Shown here piece by piece: positions 9,201 to 18,619 of a stretch of DNA of 64,000 bases. Both the position numbers and the translations under genes were made by a program. Source of the DNA: Streptomyces platensis (GTDB lineage: Bacteria; Actinomycetota; Actinomycetes; Streptomycetales; Streptomycetaceae); assembly GCF_008704855.1 (NCBI RefSeq), contig NZ_CP023691.1:2356001-2420000 (forward strand), in the 5' to 3' direction. The notes under the pieces are model-generated. The model worked only from the letters and a program-made list of their open reading frames with translations, ran no database searches and was not told where the DNA came from. Each line of letters begins with the position of its first letter. Within the stretch, counting starts at the first letter, position 1.

Positions 9201-10142
9201 ATGAGCAACCGCAACACCCAGGCCAGCAAGGCCGCGGCCCGCGAGCGCATCCGGGCCGAGCGCGAGCGCCAGAAGAAGCAGGAGAAGCTGCGCCGTCAAC
9301 TCATCGTGGCCGGGACCGTGGTCGGTGTCCTGGCCGTGGCCGGCGGCATCGGCTACATGGCGATGAAGGCCAACGAGCCCACGGGCTGGGAGGCCGCCAA
9401 GGAGGCCAAGCCCGTCGCGCCCGCCCACACCCAGGGCAAGAACGGCACCGAGATCCTGATAGGCGACAAGAACGCCAAGGAGACCCTGGAGGTCTTCGAG
9501 GACGTCCGCTGCCCGGCGTGCGCGTCCTTCGAGCAGAGCAGCGGCGAGGCGCTGCTGAAGGACATCGAGGACGGCCGCTACCGGGTCCGCTTCTCCATGT
9601 ACACCTTCATCGACGACACCCCGGCCGGCGGCGAGGGCTCGAAGAACGCGCTGAACGCCCTCGGCGCGGCGCTGAACGTCAGCCCGGAGGCGTTCCTGAA
9701 GTACAAGGCGGCGCTGTACTCCGCCAAGTTCCACCCCGAAGAGCAGGTGGACACCTACAGCAAGGACGCCGAACTGCTCAAGGTCGCCGCCACGGTGCCG
9801 GAGCTGAAGAACAACAAGGCGTTCGAGACGGCGGTGAAGAACGGCACCTACGACCGCTGGGTGATGGACATGACCGCGCTGTTCGGCCGCAAGGGCGTCA
9901 AGGGCACGCCCACCTTCATGCACGGCGACAAGAAGCTGACGATCCCGCAGGTGCCGCAGCAGCAGATGACGCAGGCGCAGTACAACCGGCTCGCGCAGGC
10001 CAACTTCCGGAAGATGATCGACAAGGAGTTCGGCCCGGCGAAGGGCGCCGGGAAGCCGGACCCGGGCAAGGGCGGCAGCAAGGACGAAGGGGGCCAGAAC
10101 GGCATCCGCGAGGGCGAAAAGGACCCCACGGCCTCCCGCTGA
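9201..10142 (+). CDS. Membrane-anchored DsbA/thioredoxin-fold protein, copy 2 (313 aa)
   Basis: Same architecture as the 7515 protein: basic N-terminus (MSNRNTQASKAAARERIRA), one membrane helix at about residues 34-56, then an extracytoplasmic thioredoxin fold with active site C104-P-A-C107 and cis-Pro region VKGTPTFMHG. It differs by a C-terminal extension rich in Gly/Lys/Asp (about residues 280-313). Together with the upstream membrane protein it repeats the module of 6803-8324. A palindromic terminator follows at 10163. Confidence 0.85.
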   Translation: MSNRNTQASKAAARERIRAERERQKKQEKLRRQLIVAGTVVGVLAVAGGIGYMAMKANEPTGWEAAKEAKPVAPAHTQGKNGTEILIGDKNAKETLEVFEDVRCPACASFEQSSGEALLKDIEDGRYRVRFSMYTFIDDTPAGGEGSKNALNALGAALNVSPEAFLKYKAALYSAKFHPEEQVDTYSKDAELLKVAATVPELKNNKAFETAVKNGTYDRWVMDMTALFGRKGVKGTPTFMHGDKKLTIPQVPQQQMTQAQYNRLAQANFRKMIDKEFGPAKGAGKPDPGKGGSKDEGGQNGIREGEKDPTASR

Positions 10143-10162
10143 GTGCCTTTCGGACAACGGAC

Positions 10163-10195
10163 GGGCGAATTCTCGGGGTTCCCGCGAATTCGCCC
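10163..10195 (+). terminator. Hairpin terminator between DsbA-like copy 2 and phoD
   Basis: GGGCGAATTC (10163-10172) pairs with GAATTCGCCC (10186-10195) around a 13-nt loop, 20 nt after the stop codon at 10142. Confidence 0.75.
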
Positions 10196-10232
10196 TCCCG
10201 AGTCCCCTTACCGGCCAGTAGGGTGAGCGGCC

Positions 10233-11876
10233 GTGACCGATCATCACCAGATCTCGCGCCGCTCCGCCGTTACGGCCGTAGCCGCCACCGCCGCACTTCT
10301 GCCGTTCGCCGGCGCCACCACGGCGCAGGCCCAAGAGGGCTCCGGCCAGGACGCGTTCTTCCAGCACGGCGTCGCCTCCGGGGACCCGCTCCCGGACGGC
10401 ATCCTGCTGTGGACCCGGGTCACGCCGGCCCCGGCTGCCACCCCCGGATCCGGCCGGGGACCGGCCACCAAGGTGAGCTGGCAGGTGGCGACCGACAAGG
10501 ACTTCGCCTCCGTTGTCGCCCGGGGAAGCCTGACCGCCTCGGCCGCCGCCGACCACACCGTCAAGGCGGACGTCCGCGGCCTCCGGCCCGCCACCCACTA
10601 CTACTACCGCTTCACCGCCGGCGGGCAGCACTCCCCCGTCGGCCGGACCCGCACCGCCCCGGCCCATGACTCCGCCGCCGGCAACGTCCGCTTCGGTGTG
10701 GTCTCCTGCGCCAACTGGGAGTCCGGCTACTTCTCCCCGTACCGGCACCTGGCCGCCCGCACCGACCTGGACGCGGTGCTGCACCTCGGCGACTACCTCT
10801 ACGAGTACAAGTCCGGCGAGTACCCGGAGTTCAAGTACGTCGTCCGCCCGCACTCCCCCGCCCACGAGCTGCTGACGCTCGCCGACTACCGCATCCGGCA
10901 CGGCGTCCACAAGACCGACCCGGACGCGCTGGCCATGCACGCCACGCACCCGGTCGTCGCCATCTGGGACGACCACGAGTTCGCCGACAACGCCTGGAAG
11001 GGCGGCGCGACGAACCACACGCCGGACAGTGAGGGCTCCTGGTCCGCGCGGATGGCCGCCGCGAAGCAGGCGTACTTCGAGTGGATGCCGGTGCGCCCCT
11101 CGACCGCCGGCACCACCTACCGCAGGCTGCGCTTCGGCACCCTCGCCGATCTGCATCTGCTGGATCTGCGCTCGTTCCGCGACGAGCAGGCCAAGGTGGG
11201 CAGCGGCGACGTCGACGACCCGAGCCGTACGCTCACCGGGCGGGCCCAGCTGGACTGGCTCAAGGCCGGCCTGGAACGCTCGGACACCGCCTGGCGGCTG
11301 GTCGGCACCTCGGTGATGATCTCGCAGGTCGCCTTCGGCGCCGTCCCCGCCAAGCTGCTCGGCCCGCTCGCCGACATCCTCGGGATACCCAAGGAGGGCC
11401 TGGCGATCAACACCGACCAGTGGGACGGCTACACCGATGACCGGCGCGAGCTGCTGAGCCACCTCAGCGACCGCGGTATCGACAACACCGTGTTCCTGAC
11501 CGGCGACATCCACATGGCCTGGGCCAACGAGGTACCGCTCCAGGCGGCGACCTACCCCGCCGACCAGCCGGTGGCGACGGAGTTCGTGGTCACCTCCGTC
11601 ACCTCCGACAACGTCGACGACTTCCTGCATGTCGCCCCGCACACCATCTCGCTGGCCGGGGTCGCCGCCCTCAAGGCCGCCAACCGGCATGTGAAGTGGC
11701 TGGACATGGACTCCCACGGCTACGGGGTCCTGGACGTCAACGCCGAGCGCACGCAGATGGACTACTTCGGGATCTCCGACAAGACCGACCCGCAGGCCAC
11801 CAGCGCCCTGCTGCGCTCGTACCGCACCCGGTCCGGCACCCAGCAGATGGAGCGGGCGGACCAGCCGGTCGGCTGA
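10233..11876 (+). CDS. phoD: Tat-exported alkaline phosphatase/phosphodiesterase, PhoD family (547 aa)
   Basis: The product begins [16 protein letters not shown], a twin-arginine signal (R9-R10) with a hydrophobic stretch and an AQA-like cleavage site near residue 34, so it is exported folded. PhoD-family metal-site motifs are visible: [21 protein letters not shown] and [11 protein letters not shown]. The N-terminal Fn3-like PhoD domain (residues about 40-140) precedes the catalytic domain. It hydrolyses phosphate esters or diesters for phosphate scavenging. GTG 10233 has no ribosome-binding site, but TAGGGT (10219-10224) lies 8 nt upstream, suggesting a leaderless transcript. No convincing PhoP box was seen in the short upstream gap. 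Confidence 0.9.
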   Translation: MTDHHQISRRSAVTAVAATAALLPFAGATTAQAQEGSGQDAFFQHGVASGDPLPDGILLWTRVTPAPAATPGSGRGPATKVSWQVATDKDFASVVARGSLTASAAADHTVKADVRGLRPATHYYYRFTAGGQHSPVGRTRTAPAHDSAAGNVRFGVVSCANWESGYFSPYRHLAARTDLDAVLHLGDYLYEYKSGEYPEFKYVVRPHSPAHELLTLADYRIRHGVHKTDPDALAMHATHPVVAIWDDHEFADNAWKGGATNHTPDSEGSWSARMAAAKQAYFEWMPVRPSTAGTTYRRLRFGTLADLHLLDLRSFRDEQAKVGSGDVDDPSRTLTGRAQLDWLKAGLERSDTAWRLVGTSVMISQVAFGAVPAKLLGPLADILGIPKEGLAINTDQWDGYTDDRRELLSHLSDRGIDNTVFLTGDIHMAWANEVPLQAATYPADQPVATEFVVTSVTSDNVDDFLHVAPHTISLAGVAALKAANRHVKWLDMDSHGYGVLDVNAERTQMDYFGISDKTDPQATSALLRSYRTRSGTQQMERADQPVG

Positions 11877-11910
11877 CGGCGCACGTCCCGTGCGGCGCCG
11901 GCCGCCCGGT

Positions 11911-12522
11911 TCACAGCCCGGCGAGGAAGCCCAGCGCCACCTTCCAGGCGCGCTCCGCGGCCTCCGCGTCATAGTCGGGCAGCCCGGGATCGGTGAACAG
12001 GTGGCCGGCGCCGGCGTAGCGGAAGACCTCTACGTCCGCGCCGGCCCGGCGCATCTGGAGGTACCAGGCGTTCAGCCAGTCGTGCGGCTCGTACGGGTCC
12101 GGGTCGGCGACATGCAGCTGCACCGGCAGATCGTCGGCGGTGGTGTCCTCCGCGATGTCCGAGGTGCCGTGCAGCAGGAGCAGCCCGCGGGTCTTCTCGT
12201 CGCCCAGCGCGAGATTCTGGGCGACCGAGCCGCCGAAGGAGAAGCCGGCGTAGACCAGCCCGCGGTCGGAGTACGGCGCCGCGGCCGTGATGGCCCGCTT
12301 GAGCAGCTCCTCCTTGCCGATCTCGTCCTTGATGAGAATGCCGTCCGGTACCGATTCCGCGGTCCGGCCGTCGAACAGATCGGGGACGATCACCTCGTGT
12401 CCCGCGGCCCGCAGCCGGTCCGCCGCGGCATGCACCGCGGGACGCAGCCCGCATACCGAATGAAACAGGACAATCGTCGAAAGCCCGCTGGTCGAGGACT
12501 CGGCAGAGGCCGGCACTGACAT
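11911..12522 (-). CDS. Dienelactone hydrolase family protein (203 aa)
   Basis: An alpha/beta-hydrolase of the compact dienelactone hydrolase type. The nucleophile elbow is GFSFGG (Ser95), with His174 in GAGHLF and Asp in the LHVADPDPY strand (about 140-142) as likely catalytic partners. Classical dienelactone hydrolases use Cys at this site, so this is the serine variant. ATG 12522 (MSVPASAESS) follows AGGGAAG. The much longer frame reaching 13683 is an antisense shadow of the MscS gene. It converges with phoD and diverges from mscS. Substrate unknown. Confidence 0.85.
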   Translation of the reverse strand: MSVPASAESSTSGLSTIVLFHSVCGLRPAVHAAADRLRAAGHEVIVPDLFDGRTAESVPDGILIKDEIGKEELLKRAITAAAPYSDRGLVYAGFSFGGSVAQNLALGDEKTRGLLLLHGTSDIAEDTTADDLPVQLHVADPDPYEPHDWLNAWYLQMRRAGADVEVFRYAGAGHLFTDPGLPDYDAEAAERAWKVALGFLAGL

Positions 12523-12621
12523 CACTTCCCTGGAGTTGGATCGCACTGCCCCCATCGTGCCAGCTACGGTCGGAAGGATTGGCAGGAGCACACCGCACGC
12601 ACCACAGCAAGGAGGAACACC

Positions 12622-13722
12622 GTGTCTCTGGAGGCCGTGCTGCGTCCGATCGTCGTCATCGGCGGCTCGATCGTCCTCACCCTCGTCCTGGTCTGGCTCA
12701 CCGACCGCGCCCTGCGCCGGATCGACGCCGCCCACCCGGAAACGCCCTTGTGGGGGCTGCTGCGCCGCTGCCGGATACCGCTGCAAGTGGCGCTGTGCAC
12801 GGCCCTGTTGCGCGGCTCGTACGACGAGTCGGGGCTGAAGGTCGCCGAGGAGCACGAGGCGGGCATCGGCCGGGCGCTGACCCTGGTCCTGATCGCGGCC
12901 ACCGCCTGGCTGGTGGTCCGGGCCGCGGCGGCGATCGTCGAGTCGTCGTACTCGCGCTACGCGGCGAGCGGCCGGGACGCGGCGCGGGTGCGGCGGGTGC
13001 GCACCCAGGTGACGCTGATCCAGCGGGTGGTGACGGCCGTGGTGATCGTCGTCGCGGCCGCCTCGATGCTGCTGACGTTCCCGGAGATGCGGGCGGTCGG
13101 CACGTCCATGCTGGCGTCCGCCGGACTGCTCGGCATCGTCGCCGGTATAGCCGCCCAGTCCACCCTCGGCAACCTCTTCGCGGGGCTCCAGATCGCCTTC
13201 GGTGACATGGTGCGGATAGGGGACACCGTGGTCGTGGACGGCGAGTGGGGCACCGTCGAGGAGATCACGCTGACCTTTCTGACCGTACGGACCTGGGACG
13301 AGCGCCGGATCACCATGCCGGTGTCGTACTTCACCGGCAAGCCGTTCGAGAACTGGTCGCGCGGCGGGTCCCAGATGACCGGCACCGTCCTGTTCCATCT
13401 CGACCACAGCGCGCCGGTGGAGAAGATGCGCCAGCGACTGCTCGAAATCCTCCAGGAGTGCCCGGACTGGGACGGCCGCTCCTGGAGCCTGGTGGTCACC
13501 GAGACCACCCCGTCCACGATCGTGGTGCGGGCGCTGGTCACGGCCCGGGACGCGGACACCCTCTGGACGGTGCGCTGCGAGGTCCGCGAGCGGATGCTGG
13601 AGTGGCTGCGCACCGAGCACACCTACGCGCTGCCGCGGATCAGCACCGCACCGGCCCCGCTCGGGGTCCCGGAGGCGCGGCACGGCGAGGAGCCGGACGC
13701 CCGGCAGCTGCCGAAGGGCTGA
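12622..13722 (+). CDS. MscS-family mechanosensitive ion channel (366 aa)
   Basis: GTG 12622 follows AAGGAGG (12609-12615). Hydrophobic helices are at about residues 6-25, 88-110, 136-158 and 165-190. The last one is the pore-lining type (GLLGIVAGIAAQSTLGNLFAGLQIAF), followed by the beta domain (GDTVVVDGEWGTVEEI) typical of MscS. It opens on hypo-osmotic shock to release solutes. A hairpin directly after the stop is shared with the convergent antiporter gene. Confidence 0.92.
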   Translation: MSLEAVLRPIVVIGGSIVLTLVLVWLTDRALRRIDAAHPETPLWGLLRRCRIPLQVALCTALLRGSYDESGLKVAEEHEAGIGRALTLVLIAATAWLVVRAAAAIVESSYSRYAASGRDAARVRRVRTQVTLIQRVVTAVVIVVAAASMLLTFPEMRAVGTSMLASAGLLGIVAGIAAQSTLGNLFAGLQIAFGDMVRIGDTVVVDGEWGTVEEITLTFLTVRTWDERRITMPVSYFTGKPFENWSRGGSQMTGTVLFHLDHSAPVEKMRQRLLEILQECPDWDGRSWSLVVTETTPSTIVVRALVTARDADTLWTVRCEVRERMLEWLRTEHTYALPRISTAPAPLGVPEARHGEEPDARQLPKG

Positions 13723-13748
13723 GCGGCGCGGCCGCCCGGCCGCGCCGC
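13723..13748. terminator. Bidirectional hairpin between mscS-like gene and antiporter
   Basis: GCGGCGCGGCC (13723-13733) and GGCCGCGCCGC (13738-13748) form a perfect 11-bp stem with a 4-nt loop immediately after the MscS stop codon and 5 nt before the convergent antiporter stop. Confidence 0.75.
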
Positions 13749-13752
13749 CGCG

Positions 13753-15348
13753 TCAGGGGGTGTGCCGCAGACTGCGCATGTCCAGATGCCGCAGCACCCG
13801 GTCGACGATCTCCGGGTCGGTGCCCGGCTCGCTGCGCGCGGCCAGCACCTCGTGCCGGGCGGCGGAGAGCATCTCGCCCTGGATGCGGTGCACCTTCTTC
13901 ATCCGGTGGATGCGCCGCTCGAAGAGCTCGCGCCGCTCGTCGTCGACGATGTCCGGCGCGATCCGGGCACCCATGTCGTACGCCCGGCGCGCCAGCTGGT
14001 CGCTGACCTCGTCGGGCAGCTCCTCGACCTCCAGGATCTCCTTCAGCCGCCGCTTGGACGCCTTGATCACCCGGAGCGCCAGCTCCCGCTCCAGCGCGTC
14101 GACGGCGTCGGTGTCGGCCTGCACCCGCAGCCTGCGCACCAGCCAGGGCAGGGTGAGGCCCTGGACGAGGAGCGTGCTGAGCACCACCGCGAAGGCGATG
14201 AAGAGGATGTCGTCACGGGCGGGGAAGCCGTTGCCACCGTCGATGCTGAAGGGGATCGCCAGCGCCAGCGCCACGGAGGCCACCCCGCGCATCCCCGACC
14301 ACCACATGATGAGCGTCTCCCGCCAGCTCATCGGGATCTCCTCGTCGTAGTCGCGGAGCTTGTGCATCCGCTTGGCCAGCCAGGCGGCGGGCAGCAGCCA
14401 CAGCAGCCGGACGCCGACGACCACCCCGACGACCGCGGCACCGGCCCCGAGCAGCTGACCCCAGCGGTGCGAGGCGGCCCCGAAGATGTTGTGCAGCTCC
14501 AGCCCGATCAGCCCGAAGGCGACGCCGGTGACGAGGGTGTCGACGACCTCCCAGAAGGTGTAGCCGGCCAGCCGGCCCATCACATCGTCCGCGTCGACCG
14601 CGTATTCGGCCAGGAACAGCGCACAGGTCAGCACCGCGAGCACACCGGACCCGTGGAACTCCTCGGCCAGGACATAGGCGACGAACGGCACCAGCAGCGT
14701 CAGGCCGATCTGGAGCGTCGGGTCACCCAGCAGCCCCATCAGCTTGTTGGTGACCCAGCCCAGCAGCAGGCCGACCGCTATGGCCACCACGGCGGACAGC
14801 ACCAGCGAGCCGATCGCGGCGGACACCGAGAAGCTGCCGCTGATGGCCGCGGCGAGGGCGACGTGGTAGAGCACGATCGCGGTGACGTCGTTGAACAGCC
14901 CCTCGCCCTCCAGGATGGAGACCAGCCGGCGGGGCAGCCCGAGCTTGCCGGCCACGGCGGTCGCGGCGACCGGGTCGGGCGGTGCCACCAGCGCGCCGAG
15001 CACCACCGCGGCGGCCACCGGCATCCCCGGCACCACCGCCTGGGCGACCGCGGCGACCGCGGCGGTGGTCGCGAAGACCAGCGCCACGGCGAGCAGGAAG
15101 ATCGGCCGGAGGTTGGCGGTGAACTGCCGCCAGGAGGTGCGCTGGACGGCCGCGTAGAGCAGCGGCGGCAGCACCACCGGCAGGATGAACTCGGGCGGCA
15201 CCTCGACGTTGGGCACGAACGGCAGCAGCGCCAGGACGGCACCGGCGAGCGTCATCAGCACCGGTGACGGGAGCCGCAGCCGGTCGCCGACCGGAACCAT
15301 GACCACGGCTCCGAGCAGCAGGACGAGCACAAGAGCCAGCTGATCCAC
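13753..15348 (-). CDS. CPA1-family Na+/H+ antiporter (531 aa)
   Basis: About 12 hydrophobic helices span residues 1-400, followed by a soluble C-terminal tail of about 120 residues. The family signature EGEGLFNDVTAIVLY, with the conserved Asn-Asp of the ion-binding helix, and an upstream LVAPPDPVAATAV (the conserved P-D-P) identify the NhaP/NHE-like class. It exchanges cytoplasmic Na+ (or K+) for protons across the membrane. The start is GTG 15348 with GGAG about 10 nt upstream. No operon partner is obvious: rluD on the same strand ends about 100 nt upstream. Confidence 0.92.
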   Translation of the reverse strand: MDQLALVLVLLLGAVVMVPVGDRLRLPSPVLMTLAGAVLALLPFVPNVEVPPEFILPVVLPPLLYAAVQRTSWRQFTANLRPIFLLAVALVFATTAAVAAVAQAVVPGMPVAAAVVLGALVAPPDPVAATAVAGKLGLPRRLVSILEGEGLFNDVTAIVLYHVALAAAISGSFSVSAAIGSLVLSAVVAIAVGLLLGWVTNKLMGLLGDPTLQIGLTLLVPFVAYVLAEEFHGSGVLAVLTCALFLAEYAVDADDVMGRLAGYTFWEVVDTLVTGVAFGLIGLELHNIFGAASHRWGQLLGAGAAVVGVVVGVRLLWLLPAAWLAKRMHKLRDYDEEIPMSWRETLIMWWSGMRGVASVALALAIPFSIDGGNGFPARDDILFIAFAVVLSTLLVQGLTLPWLVRRLRVQADTDAVDALERELALRVIKASKRRLKEILEVEELPDEVSDQLARRAYDMGARIAPDIVDDERRELFERRIHRMKKVHRIQGEMLSAARHEVLAARSEPGTDPEIVDRVLRHLDMRSLRHTP

Positions 15349-15447
15349 GGTGGCGACGCTCCGGGGTCGGATCCGGTCATGTTCCGCCCCCAGCCTGCCA
15401 TGAAGCCGCCGGTTGCCCGCCGTGTCGGCGCCCCGGAGGCGGCTGCG

Positions 15448-16389
15448 TCAGCCGCTCTCGTCCCGGACGGTGTCCAGGGCGCGCTGGAGATCGTCCGGGT
15501 AGCCGCTCTCGAACTCGACCCAGCGGCCGTCCGAGGGGTGCTCGAAGCCCAGCCGGACCGCGTGCAGCCACTGCCGCCCGACACCCAGCCGCTTGGCGAG
15601 CGTGGGGTCCGCGCCGTAGGTCAGATCGCCGACGCAGGGGTGGCGGTGCGCGGCCATGTGCACCCGGATCTGGTGGGTGCGGCCGGTCTCCAGCTTGATG
15701 TCGAGCAGGCTGGCCGCCCGGAACGCCTCGATCAGGTCGTAGTGCGTGACCGACGGCTTGCCCTCGGCGGTGACCGCCCACTTGTAGTCGTGCTGGGGGT
15801 GGCGGCCGATGGGGGCGTCGATGGTGCCGCTCATCGGGTCCGGGTGGCCCTGGACCAGGGAGTGGTAGCGCTTGTCGACCGTCCGCTCGCGGAACTGCTG
15901 CTTGAGCAGGGTGTAGGCGCGCTCGGACTTGGCGACCACCATCAGGCCGGAGGTGCCGACATCGAGGCGGTGCACGATGCCCTGGCGCTCGGCGGCGCCG
16001 GAGGTGGAGATGCGGTAGCCGGCCGCGGCCAGGCCGCCGATGACGGTGGTTCCGGTCCAGCCGGGGCTCGGGTGGGCGGCGACCCCGACGGGCTTCATGA
16101 TCACCACGATGTCGTCGTCGTCATGGACGATCTCCATGCCCTCGACGGGCTCGGCGACGATCTCGACGGGCGGCGCGGCCTGCGGCATCTCGACCTCCAG
16201 CCACGCGCCGCCGTGCACCCGCTCCGACTTCATCACCTCGGATCCGTCGACCCGGACCTTTCCGGCGGCGGCGAGTTCGGCCGCCTTCGTACGGGAAAAG
16301 CCGAACATCCGGGCCAGCGCGGCGTCGACGCGCTCGCCCTCCAGGCCGTCCGGTACGGGCAGGGTGCGGATCTCGGGAATGGTGCTCAC
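15448..16389 (-). CDS. rluD: RluD-type 23S rRNA pseudouridine synthase (313 aa)
   Basis: The N-terminal S4 RNA-binding domain (residues about 13-75, [19 protein letters not shown]) is followed by the catalytic domain with [15 protein letters not shown], whose Asp is the nucleophile of the RluA/RluD family, and [14 protein letters not shown]. It converts uridines in 23S rRNA to pseudouridine; exact target positions cannot be read from sequence. GTG 16389 is the start. It lies 79 nt downstream of lspA and is probably co-transcribed with it, an order conserved in many Gram-positive genomes. Confidence 0.93.
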   Translation of the reverse strand: MSTIPEIRTLPVPDGLEGERVDAALARMFGFSRTKAAELAAAGKVRVDGSEVMKSERVHGGAWLEVEMPQAAPPVEIVAEPVEGMEIVHDDDDIVVIMKPVGVAAHPSPGWTGTTVIGGLAAAGYRISTSGAAERQGIVHRLDVGTSGLMVVAKSERAYTLLKQQFRERTVDKRYHSLVQGHPDPMSGTIDAPIGRHPQHDYKWAVTAEGKPSVTHYDLIEAFRAASLLDIKLETGRTHQIRVHMAAHRHPCVGDLTYGADPTLAKRLGVGRQWLHAVRLGFEHPSDGRWVEFESGYPDDLQRALDTVRDESG

Positions 16390-16468
16390 CCCACGAGTAT
16401 GGCAGTCCCGCGATGGTGTCCTGCCCGGCGGGCGGGGCCGTCCCTCAGGGCGGCCCCGGGGCGGCCGG

Positions 16469-17071
16469 TCAGTCCTTGTGCACGGTCCCGTCGGGGTCCA
16501 GCCCCCGGAAGGAGAGGATCACGATCAGCACACCGCCGCAGACGATCGCGGAGTCGGCGAGGTTGAAGACCGCGAAGTGCGCCGGCGCGATGAAGTCGAC
16601 CACCGCACCCTCGAAGACGCCCGGCGCGCGGAAGATCCGGTCGGTGAGGTTGCCGAAGGCGCCGCCGAGCAGCAGCCCGAGCGCGATCGCCCAGGGCAGG
16701 CTGTAGAGCTTGCGGGCGATCCGGGCGATCACCACGATCACGGCCGCCGCGATGATGGTGAGGAAGATCGTCAGGGCCTCGCCCATGCCGAACGCGGCAC
16801 CGCGGTTGCGGATCACCGTGAACCGCAGCAGCGTCCCGATCACCTCGATGGGCGCATGGTGCTCCAGCTTCGCGACCACGAGCAGCTTGCTGCCCAGATC
16901 GAGCAGGTAGACGACGAGCGCGACCAGCAGCAGCGCGGCGATCCGCCGCCTACCGCGGTCCTTGCTCTCCTCCGTCCGCACCGGACCTCCCCCTTCGGAC
17001 CCCGTTGCGGGTTCCGCTCCGGTACCCGGCTCGGGTTCCGGCGTACCGGTGATGCGTTCCGCCTCTGCCAC
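16469..17071 (-). CDS. lspA: Lipoprotein signal peptidase (LspA, 200 aa)
   Basis: Aspartyl signal peptidase II that cleaves prolipoproteins ahead of the lipidated Cys. Four membrane helices follow an N-terminal hydrophilic extension of about 40 residues. Both catalytic-Asp motifs are present: GNLTDRIFR and [11 protein letters not shown] 17071 (VAEAERITG) preceded by GAGGG is chosen over the longer frame, which runs into Arg-rich filler. The extension before the first helix is typical of Streptomyces LspA. Confidence 0.93.
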   Translation of the reverse strand: MAEAERITGTPEPEPGTGAEPATGSEGGGPVRTEESKDRGRRRIAALLLVALVVYLLDLGSKLLVVAKLEHHAPIEVIGTLLRFTVIRNRGAAFGMGEALTIFLTIIAAAVIVVIARIARKLYSLPWAIALGLLLGGAFGNLTDRIFRAPGVFEGAVVDFIAPAHFAVFNLADSAIVCGGVLIVILSFRGLDPDGTVHKD

Positions 17072-17193
17072 GTGTGAGTCCCTCAGCCCGTTTGTTTCCC
17101 CGGCCGGGCCGTGCCCGGCTGAACCACGAGAGTACGGCACACCCGTGCGGGCGCGGGCGACACGGGTGCCGTCCGCGCCACCGGTCGGCCGGC

Positions 17194-17967
17194 TCAGCGG
17201 CGCTCTTGCTGCTGCTTGCACTCCACGCACAGCGTGGCGCGCGGGAAGGCCTGCATCCGCGCCTTGCCGATGGGGTTGCCGCAGTTCTCGCACAGCCCAT
17301 AGGTGCCCGCGTCCAGCCGGCCGAGGGCCCGTTCGGTCTGGTGGAGCATCTCGCGGGCATTGGAGGCGAGCGCCAGCTCGTGTTCGCGGGTGATGTTCTT
17401 GCTGCCGGTGTCGGCCTCGTCGTCACCCGCACCGTCCCCGGAGTCACGCATCAGCCCGGCGATGGCGTCCTCGGCCGAGACGATCTCCAGCCGCAGCCGC
17501 GCCGTCTCGTCCATCAGCTCGGTCCGGGCCGCGGCGACCTCCTCGGGCGTCCAGGGGTCCTCGCCGGGCCGTACGGCGAGCTCGCCCGGCGCCGCGGCCA
17601 CCCGGGCCATCGGCACCGCGGAGTCCTTGCCGTGTGCCGTGGCCGATGCGGCCGCAGTCTTCTTCGCCACCACCGTCTTGGCTCCCGTCTTCTTCGCGGG
17701 CACCGCGGCCTTTTTGGCCGGAGCCTTCTTCGCGGCCTTCTTCGCCGCCGTCTTCTTCACCACCGTCTTCTTCGCCGCCGTCTTCTTCGTGGCGGCCCGC
17801 TTGGGCGCCGCCTTCCGGGCCGTCGCCTTCTCCGGCGCGGCCGTACCGGCCGCCGGCTTCTTGGCCGCGGCCTTCTTCGGAGCTGTCCTCTTCGCTGGAG
17901 GCTGCTTCGCGTCGGCCTCGTCGGCAGGCGTCGTGCTCTTCTCCGCGGCGGTCTTTTTCGCCACCAT
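17194..17967 (-). CDS. ddbA: Histone H1-like / DksA-TraR zinc-finger fusion protein (257 aa)
   Basis: Residues 1-115 are a lysine/alanine-rich tail with repeated AAKK and KTAAKK units, like histone H1 C-terminal tails. Residues about 140-257 form a DksA/TraR domain with a C4 zinc finger (CENCGNPIG...LCVECK). This matches DdbA, the described bifunctional Streptomyces nucleoid protein with an H1-like N-terminus and a DksA-like C-terminus; I assign the symbol by architecture and its position beside lspA and ileS. It probably binds DNA and contacts RNA polymerase. ATG 17967 follows AAGGGG. Longer upstream frames are filler. Confidence 0.85.
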   Translation of the reverse strand: MVAKKTAAEKSTTPADEADAKQPPAKRTAPKKAAAKKPAAGTAAPEKATARKAAPKRAATKKTAAKKTVVKKTAAKKAAKKAPAKKAAVPAKKTGAKTVVAKKTAAASATAHGKDSAVPMARVAAAPGELAVRPGEDPWTPEEVAAARTELMDETARLRLEIVSAEDAIAGLMRDSGDGAGDDEADTGSKNITREHELALASNAREMLHQTERALGRLDAGTYGLCENCGNPIGKARMQAFPRATLCVECKQQQERR

Positions 17968-18292
17968 GGCCGCGACCCCTTCACATATGTGACTTTGTTC
18001 GCGAATCGTGACGGGAACGATAAATCGCCGCACGCCACGCGGCAACGGGACGCACCGCCCTCCGCGCCCCGCCACCTGGCCCGGACGGGCGGTTCGTCTC
18101 GGTTGTGCCCGCTTCCCGGCGGGGCGAATCCGCCCGTGGGAGGGGCGGCGGGCCGCTGGCCATTCGGGTCATCGCGCAGGTCGGGAGCGCGGCGCGGCGA
18201 CGGTCCGGGCCACCCCCGTACGGCGCCCCGCGCCGGGCTCCGCCCCGGCCGCCGAAATCCGGTCGGCCGCTGTCGGCCCCGCCCCGTACACT
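17968..18292. promoter_or_regulatory. Divergent promoter region between ddbA and the ileS leader
   Basis: This 325-nt gap has no gene. It contains an AT-richer patch near 17978-18030 (promoter area for ddbA on the minus strand) and TACACT at 18287-18292, a plausible -10 for the ileS T-box transcript. No clear -35 was found for either. Confidence 0.4.
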
Positions 18293-18612
18293 GGCCCCAG
18301 CGAGAGGCATTGACGGGACGAGTAGCGCCGTACGCAGCCAGCAGCGACCCGGGGACGGTGGAAGCCCGGGGGCGTGCACGACGTGAAGATCACCCCGGAG
18401 CCGCCGGAAGAAAGCGTTGGACAGTGGGCTCCGCCCACGGGCTTGGATAGTGGGTTCCACCCACGGACCTCGGGCCGCCCAAGGCGAGTAGAACCGGCAG
18501 CGCGACCCCAATGAGGGGGCGGTGCGACGGCACCGCCAAGGAGGGTGGTACCGCGGGAGCCCAGGCTCTCGTCCCTCCGGACGGAGAACGCAGCAGGTGT
18601 CCGCCGGAGGAA
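18293..18612 (+). ncRNA. T-box riboswitch leader of ileS (translational, isoleucine)
   Basis: The diagnostic T-box AGGGTGGTACCGCG lies at 18541-18554. Directly upstream is a perfect 8-bp hairpin (18518-18525 with 18530-18537). An ATC triplet at 18389-18391, within GTGAAGATCACC, fits an isoleucine specifier. Downstream, the GGAGG ribosome-binding site of ileS (18606-18610) follows a G/C-rich segment able to sequester it, with no terminator U-run. This fits the actinobacterial translational T-box class: uncharged tRNA-Ile would open the ribosome-binding site. The 5' boundary is approximate. The leader also contains two near-identical 26-nt hairpin units (18419-18470). Confidence 0.85.
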
Positions 18613-18619
18613 GCCCCCG

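Noticed and set aside
10143..10232. PhoP box upstream of phoD
   Set aside because: Expected for PhoD genes, but no GTTCACC-type direct repeats could be found in this 90-nt gap.
8745..11972. 1075-codon minus-strand frame across the DsbA-like and phoD genes
   Set aside because: Antisense shadow; the plus-strand genes have clear motifs and terminators.
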